Positions 46,943-59,200 of a stretch of DNA of 64,000 bases are shown piece by piece. The stretch's first letter is position 1; each line of letters begins with the position of its first letter. Location: contig CM029122.1 in the NCBI GenBank assembly GCA_016859345.1, forward strand, positions 7,890,575 through 7,954,574, in the 5' to 3' direction. The notes below the pieces were generated by a model. That model was not told the DNA's origin. It did not search any database and saw nothing but the letters and a program-made list of their open reading frames with translations. A program made the position numbers and the translations under genes. Origin of the DNA: Istiophorus platypterus. Taxonomy: Eukaryota > Chordata > Actinopteri > Istiophoriformes > Istiophoridae.

Positions 46943-49102
46943 GTGAGATCTTTTTTTTTTTTCTTCTGTTTTAAAAGGCCTTCCTTTATTTTTTACAATT
47001 CCAAATGTCCACCCTATATCTTCTTTTTTGGTTATATTCAATTTAGCACAACAGTATGACAAGTTTTTTTTTTTTTTATTGCATCTTATGTTAAAAGAAA
47101 TAAAAAGCTCCCTAAATGATGCATACATGGATTTTCTCTACGGTATATGATGTTCCTTAATGGCCATATCATCTATAGTAATCATATGGCTTGTTATTAG
47201 AATTTAATCCTGTATAATCTGAATGATATTTCCCTGTACTCACGAGGCAAAATGCAACTTAAGATATTAGGATATGTTTACAGGTTTATATTCCATACAA
47301 CTGTATATGTATTCTTGTTCAGTTGGTACAAGATATTTTACGTGTATTGACTCATCACCATATTAGCATTAGCATATTTAATTGTTTTTTTATGTTATTG
47401 TTTAAACATAAACACACACACACGTGTGTGTCATATAGGTTTGATGTCATCAGCATGCAAGAGGTGAAGTGCCAACAAAGATGGCGAAGAGTGCGCTCAC
47501 CTTCCCATCCCCTTCATACCTCTCTCACACATACAGCTGAGTGGAGGAGATAAGAAAAAGGAAAAACCACACACAACGTTACCCTCTCTCACTGCCTCCA
47601 CCCATATCATACAGCCATCGATCTACAGATTAGTTCCAGTTCTGTTTGAAGACTGTGGAGGGAAAATAGGAAATGGAGGCACCGGGTTTAGCGTTAAATG
47701 GAGAAATATACATTTTATCAGTGAGGCACCAATTTTATTCCCTACATCTTACCGTATTTCACCTACTGACGAAAGTGTTGGAAGAAGCATTCAGATCCTC
47801 CAGCAGTTTGTCATTGCACTTACATAAAGTTGGTAGACTTGCTGGTAAACAGAATGGTCAAAACTGATGCAGCAGAAACAGAGACACCCTGATGTTAAGT
47901 TCCTGCGATGGGGTCAAGCTCCAAAAACACAAGATCATATACACACATCAAGAATTTTATTGGGAACACCATACTGATACTGAGTAGGACTTCCCCTTGC
48001 ATTGATACAACAAGATTTTGGAAACATTCCCTTGAGATTCCTGTCCATCTTGACATGGACAACATGTTACAATATAATTTATGCACCTTTGTCAACCGCA
48101 GATTCATGTTACAAATCTCACGTTCTACCACATCCCAAAGACGTTCTGTTGGATTCAGACCTCGTGACTGAAGAGGCCAATGACATTCACTGAACTCATT
48201 GTTTTGTTCATGAGACCAGTTTGAATTAACATTTGCCTTGAGACATGGTGCATTATCATACTGGAAATAGCCATTAAAAGATGTTTAACTGTGTCGATAC
48301 AGGGATGCACATGGTCAGCAACAGTATTCATACAGGCTATGGCATTCAAACCATGACTGATTGGTATTAAGTGAACCAAAGTGCGAAGAAAACATTCCCC
48401 ACAATATTACCCCAACACGACCAGCCTGGACTATTGACGCAAGGCAGGTTGGGTAAATGGATTCCTGCTGTTGATGCCAATTCTTAGCCTTCCATCTGCT
48501 GCCTCAGCAAAAATACAGATTCATCAGGCCAGGCTGTCTTTTTCTAGTCTTCAACTGTCCACTTCTGGTGAGCCTGTACCCACTGCAGCATCAGATTTGT
48601 GTTCTTCCCTGACAGGAACAGAAACTTATGGTCTTCTGCTGTTGTAGCCTGTTGCCAAGATTTAATGTGTTGTGCACTCTAAGATGTTCACAATAGTTGT
48701 TTTTATCTGAGTTACCTTTCTCAGGTAACTGCTTGCCTTTCTGTCAGTTCGAACGAGCATGGCCATTCTCCTCTAACCTCTCTTTTCTAACCCACTTACC
48801 TAATCAAAAATCTTTCATCAAAAATATAGTCTGTCAGCACTGTACTTTGACTGTACCTTGTAGCAATAAATACACTATACATATCCAATTTCTTGTTGAG
48901 CAACTGTTGATCTGTGTCACTGAAATAAAAAGAAAAAAAAGAAAACATATTTAAATTTTTTTTTACCGCAAATAAGAATTCTTTACTTTAAGTGAACAGA
49001 TTACCTGTGTCCATAAAATAGTATACCTTCATGCTGAGAAACATTTGTGTTGACGGGAAGTAAATGCCAACAGCAATTTTTATTTTCTTAATTCCACCCC
49101 AG
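46943..49102 (+). other. nalcn: nalcn intron after coding exon 10
   Basis: A 2.2 kb intron, of which about 850 bases is a dead Tc1/mariner copy (47940-48790). Confidence 0.9.
47940..48790 (-). pseudogene. Decayed Tc1/mariner transposase
   Basis: Read on the minus strand in broken frames: VADHVHP at about 48315-48335, GLNPTERLWDVVEREI at about 48095-48160 (the Tc1 SPDLNPIEHLWDVVEREI motif) and ECFQNLVVSM at about 48005. The parts are in the right order for a Tc1-type transposase, with stops and frameshifts throughout. The copy differs in sequence from the one at 15195, so it belongs to another subfamily. It is inserted antisense to nalcn. No clear terminal repeats were found. Confidence 0.88.
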
Positions 49103-49270
49103 GTTGCTTTTACTGTCTTGTTTGACCTGGAAGCTCTGTTGAAGATCTGGTGTCTCGGTTTCACTGGCTACATCAGCTCCTCTCTGCACAAGTTTGAATC
49201 TCTGCTGGTGGTGGGCACCACACTGCACATCTACCCCGATCTCTACCACTCCCAGTTTACGTACTTTCAG
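49103..49270 (+). CDS. nalcn: nalcn coding exon 11: domain II S2-S3 (residues 422-477)
   Basis: The acceptor is TTAATTCCACCCCAG and the donor is GTATGG; 56 codons in phase 0. VAFTVLFDLEALLKIWCLGF is S2. KFESLLVVGTTLHIYPDLYH covers S3, followed by SQFTYFQ. Differences from human (S for L, V for I, I for V) are conservative or minor. Confidence 0.97.
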
Positions 49271-52200
49271 GTATGGGTACACATGAACATATCTTCATGC
49301 ACTTGCACAAATGCATAATTGCATAAACATATAGAAATCCCCTTACGGTACAGTCTGAATATGAAACTGAATTATCCACACTAGAAGAACATGGAGCTGT
49401 GAATCATTTGTGACATTTCTTTCCTGTGACCATTCATTAATGATTACAAATCAATCATATTACTCTTCTGGGTCAAAACCTCTCCTCTTTTCCGAATGCA
49501 TGAAATGCACATTCACCGCAAATGTAAAACAGAAATTCTGTTTAATTGATTTGACTGACCAGTTTTCAGTCATCAAAGATTTTTTTGAGGGGACAGATAC
49601 ACTTGATGATTTCAGTCAGTTCTTAATCCCTGTATGGCAGAGAGAAGGCAGAGAATTGGGACAGTTCTGGTCCTTCTTTAGGTTGGAAGTTTATAATGTG
49701 CAATGCCTTGGTCTCAATAGAGAGGTAACTAGTGGTGGACCATATTATTTTGTCTATAAATTTCTTCTGCTGCCGCAAGTTTGTATGTGTGAGATCTAAC
49801 ATCCTGGGGACAGTGTGGACAATTTTCAGTTTTTCATTTTTTTCACTTCCTACTTTTTTTCAGTTCTCACTGCAGAATGATGTATGTACTGTGTATAATA
49901 CAACTCACGTGGCAATGGTTCCCTGTAGCATTCTCATTCAAGAATTAAACATTTAAGGGCTGCACTAATTTAACCCTGTTACCTTCCTGTAGGTAGAATA
50001 ATTTAGCTGATGAAAAGCTCTGTGGCCAGTCGATAGGAAAGGGCTTTTTGATGTGTCTTTAATGATCTTTTACCATACAAGCTGCCCTCATCCTGTCTGA
50101 CCCTCTTAACAACTTTCCTCCACACATGTGCAAGGAAACACATGCAAACATACAAGCACATACACTGTAGAAGCAGTCCATTGACTTCCTGTTGTTTGAT
50201 AATTTAAAAAAAAAAATTATGCTTAATTAAACTATTAATGCTGAAAAATTTCCCAAACATAGAGCAGTGTTTTGATGAAAATGTGTCTTTCAGTAAATTA
50301 TGAAAGCTAATGTACAGACACTTACTCGAGCTATTTCATCTGCTCCCTGAAAAGGCCTATGTTTTGGTGACTCTTTTCACTGTAAAATACCTGTATTTTG
50401 CACTTAACTGCAGATTTAAAAAAGCCCATATATTTCTGACTATGATGCCTTCATGTGCTAGTGAAATCCTCCATTATCTATTATCTCTAGATCTATTTAC
50501 ATTTTTATATTAGAGTTGGTTGTTGAACGAAATTGTTTTGTGATTCCTCTATGTCAGTGACATGATGATGACTATCTTTGGTTTTATCCATATTATTTTT
50601 TTCTGTCTCAACATAAACAGAGAGGGAACAAGCTCAGATGTACAGATTTTAAGATTATATTTAGTTGCAGCACTGCCACACTCATGTAGTTGCACACATT
50701 CGTATCATATTTTCAATATGCAATTAATCTTCTGCTCTCAGCTAATGAGCACATTTTTTATGAGCATAGGGAGTTAAGTGCCTTACTCATGCGTCACTCT
50801 TGGGAAAGTATTTCTCACTCACTGTCTGTGCTGATATTTATCCATGTAGGTCTCAGTTTAAGCCCATGACATTTAGTCACACATAATTAACCCTGCGGCC
50901 TTGTCCTGGAAATTAGAATTGTGTCCTGGTCATAGGAGAAAGGACAAGGCTAAGCAATCATTGATTGCCTCTGTTTTTTGTTTAGTTATATCAATCCACT
51001 GCTAAAGGTTAGCCTTAACAATTGTGTTTCGGTTTGGACAAAATGTCTATGCTTTAGAGCCCTACTTAAGGGCGTACAGCCCTTACAAACACGTCCACTT
51101 GGCAGGATGATTGTTAATCAGCCAATGGAACCCACCTTGACACTTCTCTCTCTCTCTTTGTTCAGAATCACAATGACTTCAGTGGCAGCATGATTTAACA
51201 GTTCAGTCAATATATTAATTCAGAGAGTCAGTAAATTGTATAATTTTTGGACATTTCTGGTAGGGATGCAGATATGATTCTGGTTATTGGCATCTGGCCA
51301 ATAGGGGTTTAAAATGCTGGATTGGATATTTTTGACTGTGACAGTGTGACACATTCTGAAATTCTGTTTTTTGTTTAGCATTGCTTTGTCTTGCAAGAGG
51401 ATGGAACCAGAAGCACAAATATGCAGCACAGCTAGAGAGCCATTTTCTGTGTCTTGTTTATAATCACTCATTGTTAGGACACACACAATATTCTTTGTTA
51501 AAAAAAACACAAGATTTTGATTCAGTCATGCGACAAGATTAAGCAATTTATTGTGTTACCGTATGCAGATCTGGCCCTAAGCCTGAACTGTGGTTGGGAC
51601 AGCCTCTGGTAAAGTAATTTGTTTTGCAATCACATCAAAGTGATTATATTAATGATTTTTTATTGCACATCACATGTCTGGATTTTCGGAGTCAGGATAT
51701 GTTTATCTCCTGAAACAGTCATTAATGTCTTTGACTGCAAATAACAACAAGATCAAAAGTAGGAAAATTAAAATGATGGCATTGAAGCCATCAAGATGTA
51801 ATTGAAGTGTAGACGTCTTAGCTTTAATTCAAGGAGTTTAACAATAATATTAACCTTTTAGGAATTTCTGCCATTTTTATTCCAGTTCCACATTTTCAGA
51901 GACTCAAAAGTAATTGAACAGTGGATAATTGATCAGTTTCATGGCCTTGTGTGGCCTGTTAAATCATTATTTCATGATGTTTTAAGCAGATGAAAGGTCT
52001 TGTGTTGACTCCAAGTGTTGAATTTACATTCTGTAACTGTTCATGAGAACTTTTAATATGCATTCCAAATAGGTGCCAGTGCAAATGAAGGAGGCTGAAA
52101 TTCATCAGTCTAAAAAAGCAAAACAAACCCATCAGACAGATGGCAGAAACTTTATGAGTGGCCAAATCAACAAACTGGTATGTTCATAAAAAGAAAGAAC

Positions 52201-53628
52201 ACACTGTTGAGCTCAGCAACAACAAAAGGCCTGAATGACCACAGAAGACGACTAAAGATAATGATCAAAGAATTCTTTCCTTGTTGAAGAAAAACACCTT
52301 CACAACATCTACCCAGGTCAGGAATAGTCTCCAGGAGGTCAGCATATCATTGTCAAAGTCTACAATCTATAGACGCGTTCATAAATGTAAATACAGTTTA
52401 CCGCATGGTGCAGGCCACTAGTAACACTTAAGAACAGAAAGACCAGATTAGACTTTACCAGAAAACATCTAAAAAAAAGCCTGCCCAGTTATGGAACAAG
52501 GTTCTTTGGAAAGATGAAACCATGATTTACTGGCACCAGAGTGATGGGAAGAGAAGAGTATGGATAAGGAAAGGAACGGCTCATGATTCAAAGCCGCCAC
52601 ATGTTATGGCATGGGCATATATGGCTGCCAGTCAAACTCAGAAACTGATGCTTATTGATGATGTGACTTGTGATAGAAGAAGCAGAATGAATTTTGAAGT
52701 GTCCTGGGCTCTACTATTTGCTCAGATTCAGCCAAATGCTGCAGAATTGATAGTGATTAGAGCTCTGCTTATTTGGTGGTGGTGCAAAATACCAGATAGT
52801 CATTAAAAATAATATATTTAATATAACAACATATTTCATTATAATTGTGACTCCTTTCTATCTTTATTCTTTCAATGGCATCTTATTACGGTCCTCAAAG
52901 CTTTTCCTCAATGCTTTGTTGATCTTCAGCTAGAGACAGAAAGAAAGACAGGAAAAGAATTAGTTTTGCTGTTATGGCCTCGTGTCCTCTGTGAACTTAC
53001 CCTCTTGTGGTTTGCTCTCAGCCTCAGAGCTTGCATCTGTTATAAAATGGATAGCGGTCATCATGGACTGTCAGGAGTAGAAGGTAGTGTCTTCCCATCC
53101 CATCTGTCATCATACTGTGAGTGTTATTACTGTATTTGTTTACTCTAGGTTCCCTTTAAGACCAGCATCCTGCATCCGTCTCCGGTTTTTGCTGTATATC
53201 TGGGGAAACAGAAATAGCCATTCATTTGGCTTAGAGCTGGATTCCAAAGAAAAATCTTTGGCCAGGGGCATCACAGTGGGAAACTCGATCAATAGCCACT
53301 CTCTGGATCCACGATCAAAGCCTGACCAAGATGCATTACCTTTTTGGGGTTGTTGTCACCAAAGGCAATTTAGGGACTAAGTCTGTTGACAGAGCACGGT
53401 ATCACTGCAACTTCACCACTGGGTCAAGATCAATGTTCTTCCTTTTAAAATCAATATGTAATCAATGTACTTCTGTGTTTGCTTTTATAATTCTGACATT
53501 TATTTTCTTTAAAATACCTTGCTTCCTTTGGCGTTGATACTGTTCCAAATACCAAAATGTGAGCTATATAACAATGGGCATGCAAACAGAAACCTTACCT
53601 TAGAGGTGTATGTTTTTCTTCCCCTCAG
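49271..53628 (+). other. nalcn: nalcn intron after coding exon 11
   Basis: A 4.4 kb intron. About a quarter of it is a Tc1/mariner-like relic (51660-52805). A 129-codon open frame at 49410-49799 has no recognisable similarity and is probably chance. Confidence 0.85.
51660..52805 (+). pseudogene. Decayed Tc1/mariner-like transposon
   Basis: The plus strand reads NKVLWKDETMIYWHQSDGKR and VWIRKGTAHD at about 52495-52590. This is the region around a catalytic aspartate of a Tc1/mariner DDE transposase (normally WSDE followed by the RVWRR type). QIQPNAAELI follows near 52728-52757. The upstream part is broken by stops. I recognise the flanking wording (ATTGAAGCCATCAAGATG, GAGACTCAAAAGTAATTG) as a common fish element. 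The 3' third of the transposase appears to be deleted. Same orientation as nalcn; the ends are approximate. Confidence 0.75.
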
Positions 53629-53820
53629 GTGCTGCGTGTGGTTCGTTTGATCAAGATTTCCCCAGCTCTGGAGGACTTTGTGTATAAGATATTTGGTCCA
53701 GGCAAAAAGCTAGGTAGCCTGGTGGTGTTCACAGCCAGCCTTCTCATCGTCATGTCAGCCATCAGCCTGCAGATGTTCTGCTTTGTGGAGGAGCTGGATC
53801 GTTTCACCACATTCCCCAGG
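53629..53820 (+). CDS. nalcn: nalcn coding exon 12: domain II S4-S5 (residues 478-541)
   Basis: The acceptor is TTTTTCTTCCCCTCAG and the donor is GTATGA; 64 codons in phase 0. VLRVVRLIKISPAL is the reduced domain II S4, with R480, R483 and K486. KKLGSLVVFTASLLIVMSAI leads into and forms S5, followed by CFVEELDRFTTFPR. Identical to human over this span as far as I recall. Confidence 0.97.
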
Positions 53821-55495
53821 GTATGAGATCTCTCGCACTCACCCTGTCACCAGGGTCGCAATCTGAATACCTTTAAAGGCATATAATTAAGAAAAAAGAA
53901 AATGATCTATTTAAGATAGCTTCTTTGGTTTTGACCATATGTTTAGTTGTTTCTAGGTTGATTTACACATTTTTTTATGTGTTATTTTAGGTAAACTTTG
54001 GCAAAATGAGTCACAGCTTGTGAAAAAAAAATTCTCCTAAGTGACAAGGTTAGGCACAAAATAGTTGATTTACTGAACAGATTTTTGGTAATCTGCCATC
54101 ATGTGTAAAAAAAAAAAAAATCCTGTTTCTGTCTGGTTAGGTTGATGGTCTTTTTACTGTAAAAAGCTTCTTTATGTTAATAGCAGCTAGGAGCAGTTAC
54201 CTAATAGCAGGTACCCAGTCCAGACTGATTTGCCTTCTTTTCATTGTATTATGCAGGGCTATTTGTGAGTGACTGCTTGCTATAATATGTCAACATATTC
54301 CTCTCTATACTCCTTAAATGCTGAGGTTTGGAGAATTATTATTCTTACTTTATTTAGTTTGGATTACATTCTTATCCTTGATGGAGTGCAGTCTATTTGA
54401 AAATATATTAGGCAAGCATTTTCAGGGGATCTCCATAGTTTTCACCTTGGAATAAACTTATCCAAACACACCTGGTTTGGAAAATGCCTTAATCCCTAAA
54501 TGATTTGTTCTCAGGGAAACATTAAATGTAATTGAAATTGCAAGATGCAAGTCGTATATAAAACATACCAAACAAAACTTTAGAAATTCATATGAGCAGT
54601 TCCAGAGGGGAAACCTCAGACGAGCAATGGGGAGTTCTCCAGATGTCGATGATGGGTTCCATGATGGCTTGACAGATGTGGAACCTCCTTTGATTTCTAG
54701 GTGCTCATGAGCTTCTTTCTCACTCATTAGCCACATCTTTCACTGCTCATTTTATATCTCCCTACCAACATTTTACTGATCCCCGGCACAGCGGGACATG
54801 AGGGGTTGCTCATAAACAGATGCCACTTGTATGCTGTGTTACCCTTCGCTCTTCTCATTTTCTCCCTCCATTCCCATAATACTTGTGCCTCACATAGTCA
54901 CACGTATGCACACAAACACTCACACATCATAGTTAATGATGTTTGGCGGTCTCCCCTGTGGGCAGACCTGTTGCTGGGTTTATCTTTATCTGTAGTGACT
55001 GGGACATGGTAGCAGGTGGGCGGGGCTGGGAGGGAGGGCGCCGCTGTCTGGAGGTGAGATTCTAAGGAGGAAGCACAGGCGTGCTACTTGACTCCAGGGG
55101 CTGCCGTGCCACAGCTGGCCTGTTCTCTACACCTTCATCTGACCTCTACCCAGTAGATGAAAGGGCAGCAGAGCAGAGTTTTGTTTTGTTTTTTTGTTTT
55201 TTTAAAGAGGACTGTCTACTTGCTTCCTCTCTTTTTTCCCCTGGTTTATGTTTAAATAATCTCACCATCGCAAGCTAGAACATGATGGTCAGAAGGGGAT
55301 ACATGCATCAGCTGTGTGATATTTGCTCTCCTGTGAAAAGCATGTTTCAAATATCAAATCTGTCTGTCTCGCTGTGCAATTTTCTCTCTGTCTTTCTTTT
55401 TCTCTCTCTCCCCTGCTTCCACTTGTGTACTCAGAGACCCTCTCTAGCCTTTTGCCTTTCTCACTTTCTCTTATCTTGTTCTTTCCTCCCTGTAG
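53821..55495 (+). other. nalcn: nalcn intron after coding exon 12
   Basis: A 1.7 kb intron with poly-A at about 54107-54120, a G-rich stretch near 55016-55045 and a CT-rich 3' end. No other element was recognised. Confidence 0.85.
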
Positions 55496-55633
55496 GCATT
55501 CATGTCCATGTTCCAGATCTTAACCCAGGAGGGCTGGGTAGATGTCATGGACCAGACTCTGGTGGCTGTAGGTCATATGTGGGCTCCGGTTGTAGCCATT
55601 TACTTCATCCTCTACCATCTGTTCGCTACCCTG
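55496..55633 (+). CDS. nalcn: nalcn coding exon 13: domain II pore loop and S6 start (residues 542-587)
   Basis: The acceptor is TTTCCTCCCTGTAG and the donor is GTGAGG; 46 codons in phase 0. FMSMFQILTQEGWVDVMDQT carries the domain II filter glutamate E553 (human E554), the second of the EEKE ring. WAPVVAIYFILYHLFATL starts S6. V replaces human N in DQTLNAV. Confidence 0.97.
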
Positions 55634-56183
55634 GTGAGGAACTCACTGTGCTGCTTCAAATATAGAAGTCAAATAGGTTGAAGAGACTGTTGAATTTTGG
55701 ATTTTTGGTCATAGTTAATTTTAGCCAATTGCATATTTGCTGCAGTATTCAATCCAAACTCATATTCTATCATTTTGGTTAGTAAAAGCGGGTTGGAGAA
55801 AATACGTGATAAAAGGACACATGAAGTTGTTTTCTTAATGCATTCAATTAGTGCCCCCGCCTCTTCAATGTTCTCTCGAGTGGTACATCAAATCACAGTT
55901 AATCAGACTTGCAGGTGTAAGAAGTGCTGACATTTAAGTGTTTGGCCCTCTGATATGGGGAACCATCAGACAGCACAGATAGTCCCTGGATGACTCACAC
56001 TTCAACCCAGACAGACAGGATGTCTTCCAAGACAGAACAAGCAACAAATGCAATTACTGAGCAGACTTTGTAATAAGAGTTTGTAAACATCTTATTTTCA
56101 TTATTTATGATGGTGGTTATATTGAGATTAAAAAATTCATGTCCACCATATGTTCTTATGCACTTCCTCTTGGTTCACTTTAG
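55634..56183 (+). other. nalcn: nalcn intron after coding exon 13
   Basis: A 550-base intron. Nothing else was seen. Confidence 0.9.
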
Positions 56184-56258
56184 ATTCTGCTCAGTCTTTT
56201 TGTGGCTGTTATCTTGGACAATCTGGAGCTGGATGAAGACCTGAAGAAACTCAAACAG
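56184..56258 (+). CDS. nalcn: nalcn coding exon 14: end of domain II S6 (residues 588-612)
   Basis: The acceptor is CTTGGTTCACTTTAG and the donor is GTGAGA; 25 codons in phase 0. ILLSLFVAVILDNLELDEDL followed by KKLKQ completes domain II S6 and opens the II-III linker. Identical to human. This is the last coding exon in the window. Confidence 0.97.
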
Positions 56259-59200
56259 GTGAGAAGCTTGAGTAAATTATGATTTATAATTTGCAATCAT
56301 TATCTGGGAGTACTAACCATTTTTTTAATTTGCATATACAGCATGAAGATTCCAAACAAAGTGAATTATCAACAAATGAATGAATATCTGGGAGATCTGA
56401 TGTGCCTGAGTTAGTGGTTACATTGTGCGGCAGGGATACTTATGTAAGCTCAGTTTTCAATCCCTGATTTTAATTTCATCCCAGTCAGATACTCTAAGTA
56501 CCGACAAAACCTGCAGAGGTTTAGATGATAATGCGACTCAACACCTCACCAACCTTATGAGCCTTGCTAACAAGTATTAAAACAAGGTGCTGCTGAAACA
56601 CGATCCTGCAACTGTAAGCCCTAATTTTCACTTGAAAAAGTAACTTTTTGGAAAGCTTAAGGGAGAATAACAAGGTCTCTAGAGGTTTAATGTTTTTCTG
56701 GATTGAAAATCTTACTGCAAAAATACTAATCAAGAGTACTGTCTATGAGATGTGTGCCGTGTAGGAAAGTTTATCCTTATATTGTAGGCATGGACTGTCA
56801 GTCACCCCACACATGAAAATCTGTTATTCTTAAGGTAAATCCTACATGGCCCTGCCATACTACAGCAAACAAAGCTAAAATTGTGACAGGATATCGCCAG
56901 GCTCAGCCACAGTGGCTTGTTGAACAAAGCGTTAATGATCAAGCCTGGTTGTCGGGCCTTCAAGTGGTCCTGTGTTTCAACATGTACTGTATGTGAATAA
57001 GCCACTAACATCTTTGTTGTTGCTCCATTGGAGCTCATGAAAGTTTTATTTATTACTTTATTGTTGCTGTCATCTCATTTCTTGTTCTTAAACATGATGC
57101 TGAGATGCACAAACCACAAAGAAATTAAGCAATTTTGGTTAATTCCGTTTCATCTGAAGGCAGCAATTGTTTCAATATGTTGCTGTGACCAGTGTGAGTC
57201 TCTTTTCATTGTGTATTGTTCTCAGATTCTCTTGGCATTCTTTGTAATATCTGACCTTTTTCGGATGGTTGGTTAGTGTAACTCAAATAACTGGCTGTTT
57301 GTAAGCAGCATGGACACCTTGGCATCACCTAGGGCATAATTTCTTCTGGAATTTTGAAAGTTACAGTGAATTTGATTTACATAATCGCCCTTTTCATTAA
57401 ACAGAGTAGCATGGCCCGTAAATATTCCAGAATAAAACATGCCAAAATGTCCAAAGTACACATGCTACGCATTTAAAAAATGACATTTTCTCACCCAGTG
57501 ATCTGAAGCTCTAACTGATTTGCCTGCTGCCTGCCATTTCTTCCCTGGGAAGAGTAGTCGGGTCGAGTTTATGTGCCCAAGTGTGGGCAGGGCTCTGACT
57601 TATTTCTTCATTCTCACTTTTTTGGGGCTCCTCTCTAGAGGGTTGAGTAAGTGGGCAATTAATTTAAAAAAGGAAAACCCCATTGTGTGAAAAAAATGGC
57701 ACTTACACACACAAAAACACGAACAAGACTTTGGTGCCAGTCACTGCTCAATGGATGAATTTTAATAAGCAGTTTCAATCATCAAATGCAAATGAAGTGT
57801 AGTTGCAGACAACATTCTATACTGAATGGTCACACACAGAGAAATGCTTAAAATTAATCCCCCTGCTCAATGTTTGTTTCGATTTGTATCCATACAATAC
57901 TGTTTTTTAAATTAACTTGTCTATAAATTCGTCAACACACATGCACACTCGTGTTTACATAAAGGCTTTACATTTTGTGCACTCACAGCTGGCTGGCAGG
58001 TCTCAGCTTGCCTGGACAGGTTATTTCCCACCCACAGCTGAGTGATTAAGTGCAGTGACTATAAAATTGTCTATTTTACAGGTGCTTCAATCATGGATAC
58101 AGACACAGTTTATAAATAGACCTCTGATGGCGATCACCCTCTCGCAAAGAGGAGGCATCTCAAAACATGGCAAAAGCCCAATTACGTGACCAACCTTTCT
58201 AAAAGAAAAACATATATGTGCCTGTGAGAGATGAGAAACCAATTATTCTCTGTGTAATTAATCCTTTTTCCTGGTTTTTGATGAATGGCTTCACTGAGTT
58301 GGTAATGTTTGTTATTTGTCATTAATGTAACTTGGGTCCATGGAAAGCTCTTCAAAAAAGGGAAAAAATGACCCCGCACAGGAAATATTATCACCTATTG
58401 TATTCAGCTCAAAAACTTTGTTGGTTCAGTGAGTGTCGTGAGAATGGAACGGATATCAATCGATTTTTAGAGTGGGAGTCTGACACACAAAAGTCATGTG
58501 TGTGTTCTCTTCCCTGGGACATTTTTAATCCTTTCTTCTTCACAGAGGGTCGAGCACACAGACAGTTGCTGTGTTCAAATTAATTGGAAATAATGGAACA
58601 ACAAATTGAAGCCGAATAAACTATTCACAGAGTGAGCTCATGCAAATTATAGAATTTTGTCACAGTATAATTTGAAGTCAAATAAGGGATGGTGTGTGTG
58701 TGTTCTTGGTGAAAAGTGTGTGGGGGGGCATACACAAGTTGACAATACAGGGAACACGTACACAGTTACATTGTTGGTGGCGTAATTAGTGGCATTTATT
58801 GGATAATGTGTCACAGAGTGAACAGATCAGAGTTGAATTTACTGTTATACTAAACACTAAGAACTTGCAGCTACTGTAGAGAAAATTATATTTTTGAAGT
58901 TGTTGGTGATAGTAAATCTTACCCAATCATCCCATTCCCCCATCAAGCTCCATGTGTGTCAGAAAATCAGTTTATAAAACCAGGCAAACATGTCAGCTCC
59001 CCTCAGACGCTATTGTATTTTCTCTACCACCCATGACAGACATCAGGCAGACAAGATGTGTGTGGCTGCAGGTGTGCAAGTGGTATCTTTGCATGTGTCA
59101 TCTGTGTGTATGTGTCACACCTAAATGAAAATTCAGGTGCAGTCAAGCTTTCAGCGATAAGGCCCACCTGTGTGGCAGAAATTTGCATGATGACAGTGGA

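Noticed and set aside
49410..49799. 129-codon plus-strand frame inside a nalcn intron
   Set aside because: No recognisable motif or similarity, and the flanking exons 11 and 12 join in phase without it.
52522..52806. 94-codon frame as a possible host gene
   Set aside because: It is the surviving part of a Tc1/mariner transposase; see the pseudogene entry.
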